Of a stretch of DNA of 14,731 bases, positions 14,571 through 14,731 are shown one piece after another. Source of the stretch: an uncultured Candidatus Competibacteraceae bacterium (GTDB lineage: Bacteria; Pseudomonadota; Gammaproteobacteria; Competibacterales; Competibacteraceae). The notes beneath the pieces were generated by a model that made no database searches, had not been told where the DNA came from, and saw nothing but the letters and a program-made list of their open reading frames with translations. Each line of letters begins with the position of its first letter. Position 1 is the stretch's first letter. The translations under genes and the position numbers were made by a program. Where the stretch lies: NCBI GenBank assembly GCA_937872125.1, contig CALMNY010000397.1, forward strand, positions 1 through 14,731, in the 5' to 3' direction.

Positions 14571-14731
14571 ATGGCGCGGCTGATCCTGTTCAACAAGCCC
14601 TATGGCGTGCTCAGCCAGTTCACCGACGCCGCCGGGCGGCCCACGCTGGCGGCGTATCTGGCCATCCCCGGCGTGTACGTCGCGGGCCGGCTGGATCGGG
14701 ACAGCGAGGGCCTGCTGGCGCTGACCGACGA
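14571..14731 (+). CDS. rluE: 23S rRNA pseudouridine synthase RluE, 3' end cut by window edge
   Basis: Starts immediately after the phospholipase TGA (TGA-ATG, zero gap) and runs out of the window after 53 codons. Residues 1-53 read [19 protein letters not shown], then [35 protein letters not shown]. They fit E. coli RluE, which isomerises U2457 of 23S rRNA: FNKPYxVL, QFTDxAGRxTL, [16 protein letters not shown]. The catalytic aspartate is in [11 protein letters not shown]. The Shine-Dalgarno lies within the end of the phospholipase gene and is weak, so coupled translation with the upstream gene is likely. Other small RsuA/RluE/RluF members are less well matched because of the QFTD motif. Confidence 0.9.
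   Translation, partial: MARLILFNKPYGVLSQFTDAAGRPTLAAYLAIPGVYVAGRLDRDSEGLLALTD

Overview
The window looks like chromosomal DNA of a GC-rich (by eye about 60-65 % G+C) gammaproteobacterium. The evidence is the set of close family matches (GrpE, DnaK ending EFEEVKK, DnaJ, SuhB-type phosphatase, glutamine-dependent NadE, RluE) and two good sigma-32 heat-shock promoters of the E. coli type. The short repetitive hairpins and a RiPP-like locus suggest an environmental lineage, perhaps Competibacter-like or purple-sulfur-related. That placement is a guess; no rRNA gene is present to settle it.

Left part (1-2546, minus strand): a TauE/SafE-type exporter, a DUF554 membrane protein and the membrane-fusion subunit of an RND efflux pump, read in that order. 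The last runs off the left edge. Spacing is tight and the starts are TTG, GTG and ATG. A 13-codon mini-frame overlaps the DUF554 start. The divergent spacer 2547-2743 holds two adjacent inverted repeats.

Middle (2744-6633): an NDUFA9-like NAD(P)-binding protein, a REP-like hairpin, and an inositol-monophosphatase family gene whose stop codon shares a CTAG with the stop of convergent nadE. An AT-rich spacer with an extended -10 promoter follows, then an 82-residue protein of unknown function.

Heat-shock block (6634-10871, plus strand): grpE, dnaK and dnaJ. A sigma-32 promoter lies before grpE and a second, near-consensus one between grpE and dnaK. A strong hairpin sits in the grpE leader. Between dnaK and dnaJ is an inverted array of degenerate 7-bp repeats. 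dnaJ has no obvious promoter or Shine-Dalgarno sequence of its own, so it probably depends on read-through from dnaK.

Right part (10908-14731): the most unusual locus. A minus-strand two-gene unit encodes a Trp/Tyr/His-rich repeat protein with nine W-x-N/D triplets behind a Tat-like leader, and a 268-residue protein with a SPASM-like cysteine cluster but no radical-SAM CxxxCxxC motif. Together they resemble a cyclophane-type RiPP precursor and a maturation partner, with the expected radical SAM enzyme missing from the window. Divergent from it is a two-domain patatin phospholipase/outer-membrane barrel protein (type Vd, PlpD-like). It abuts directly the start of rluE, which is cut by the right edge.
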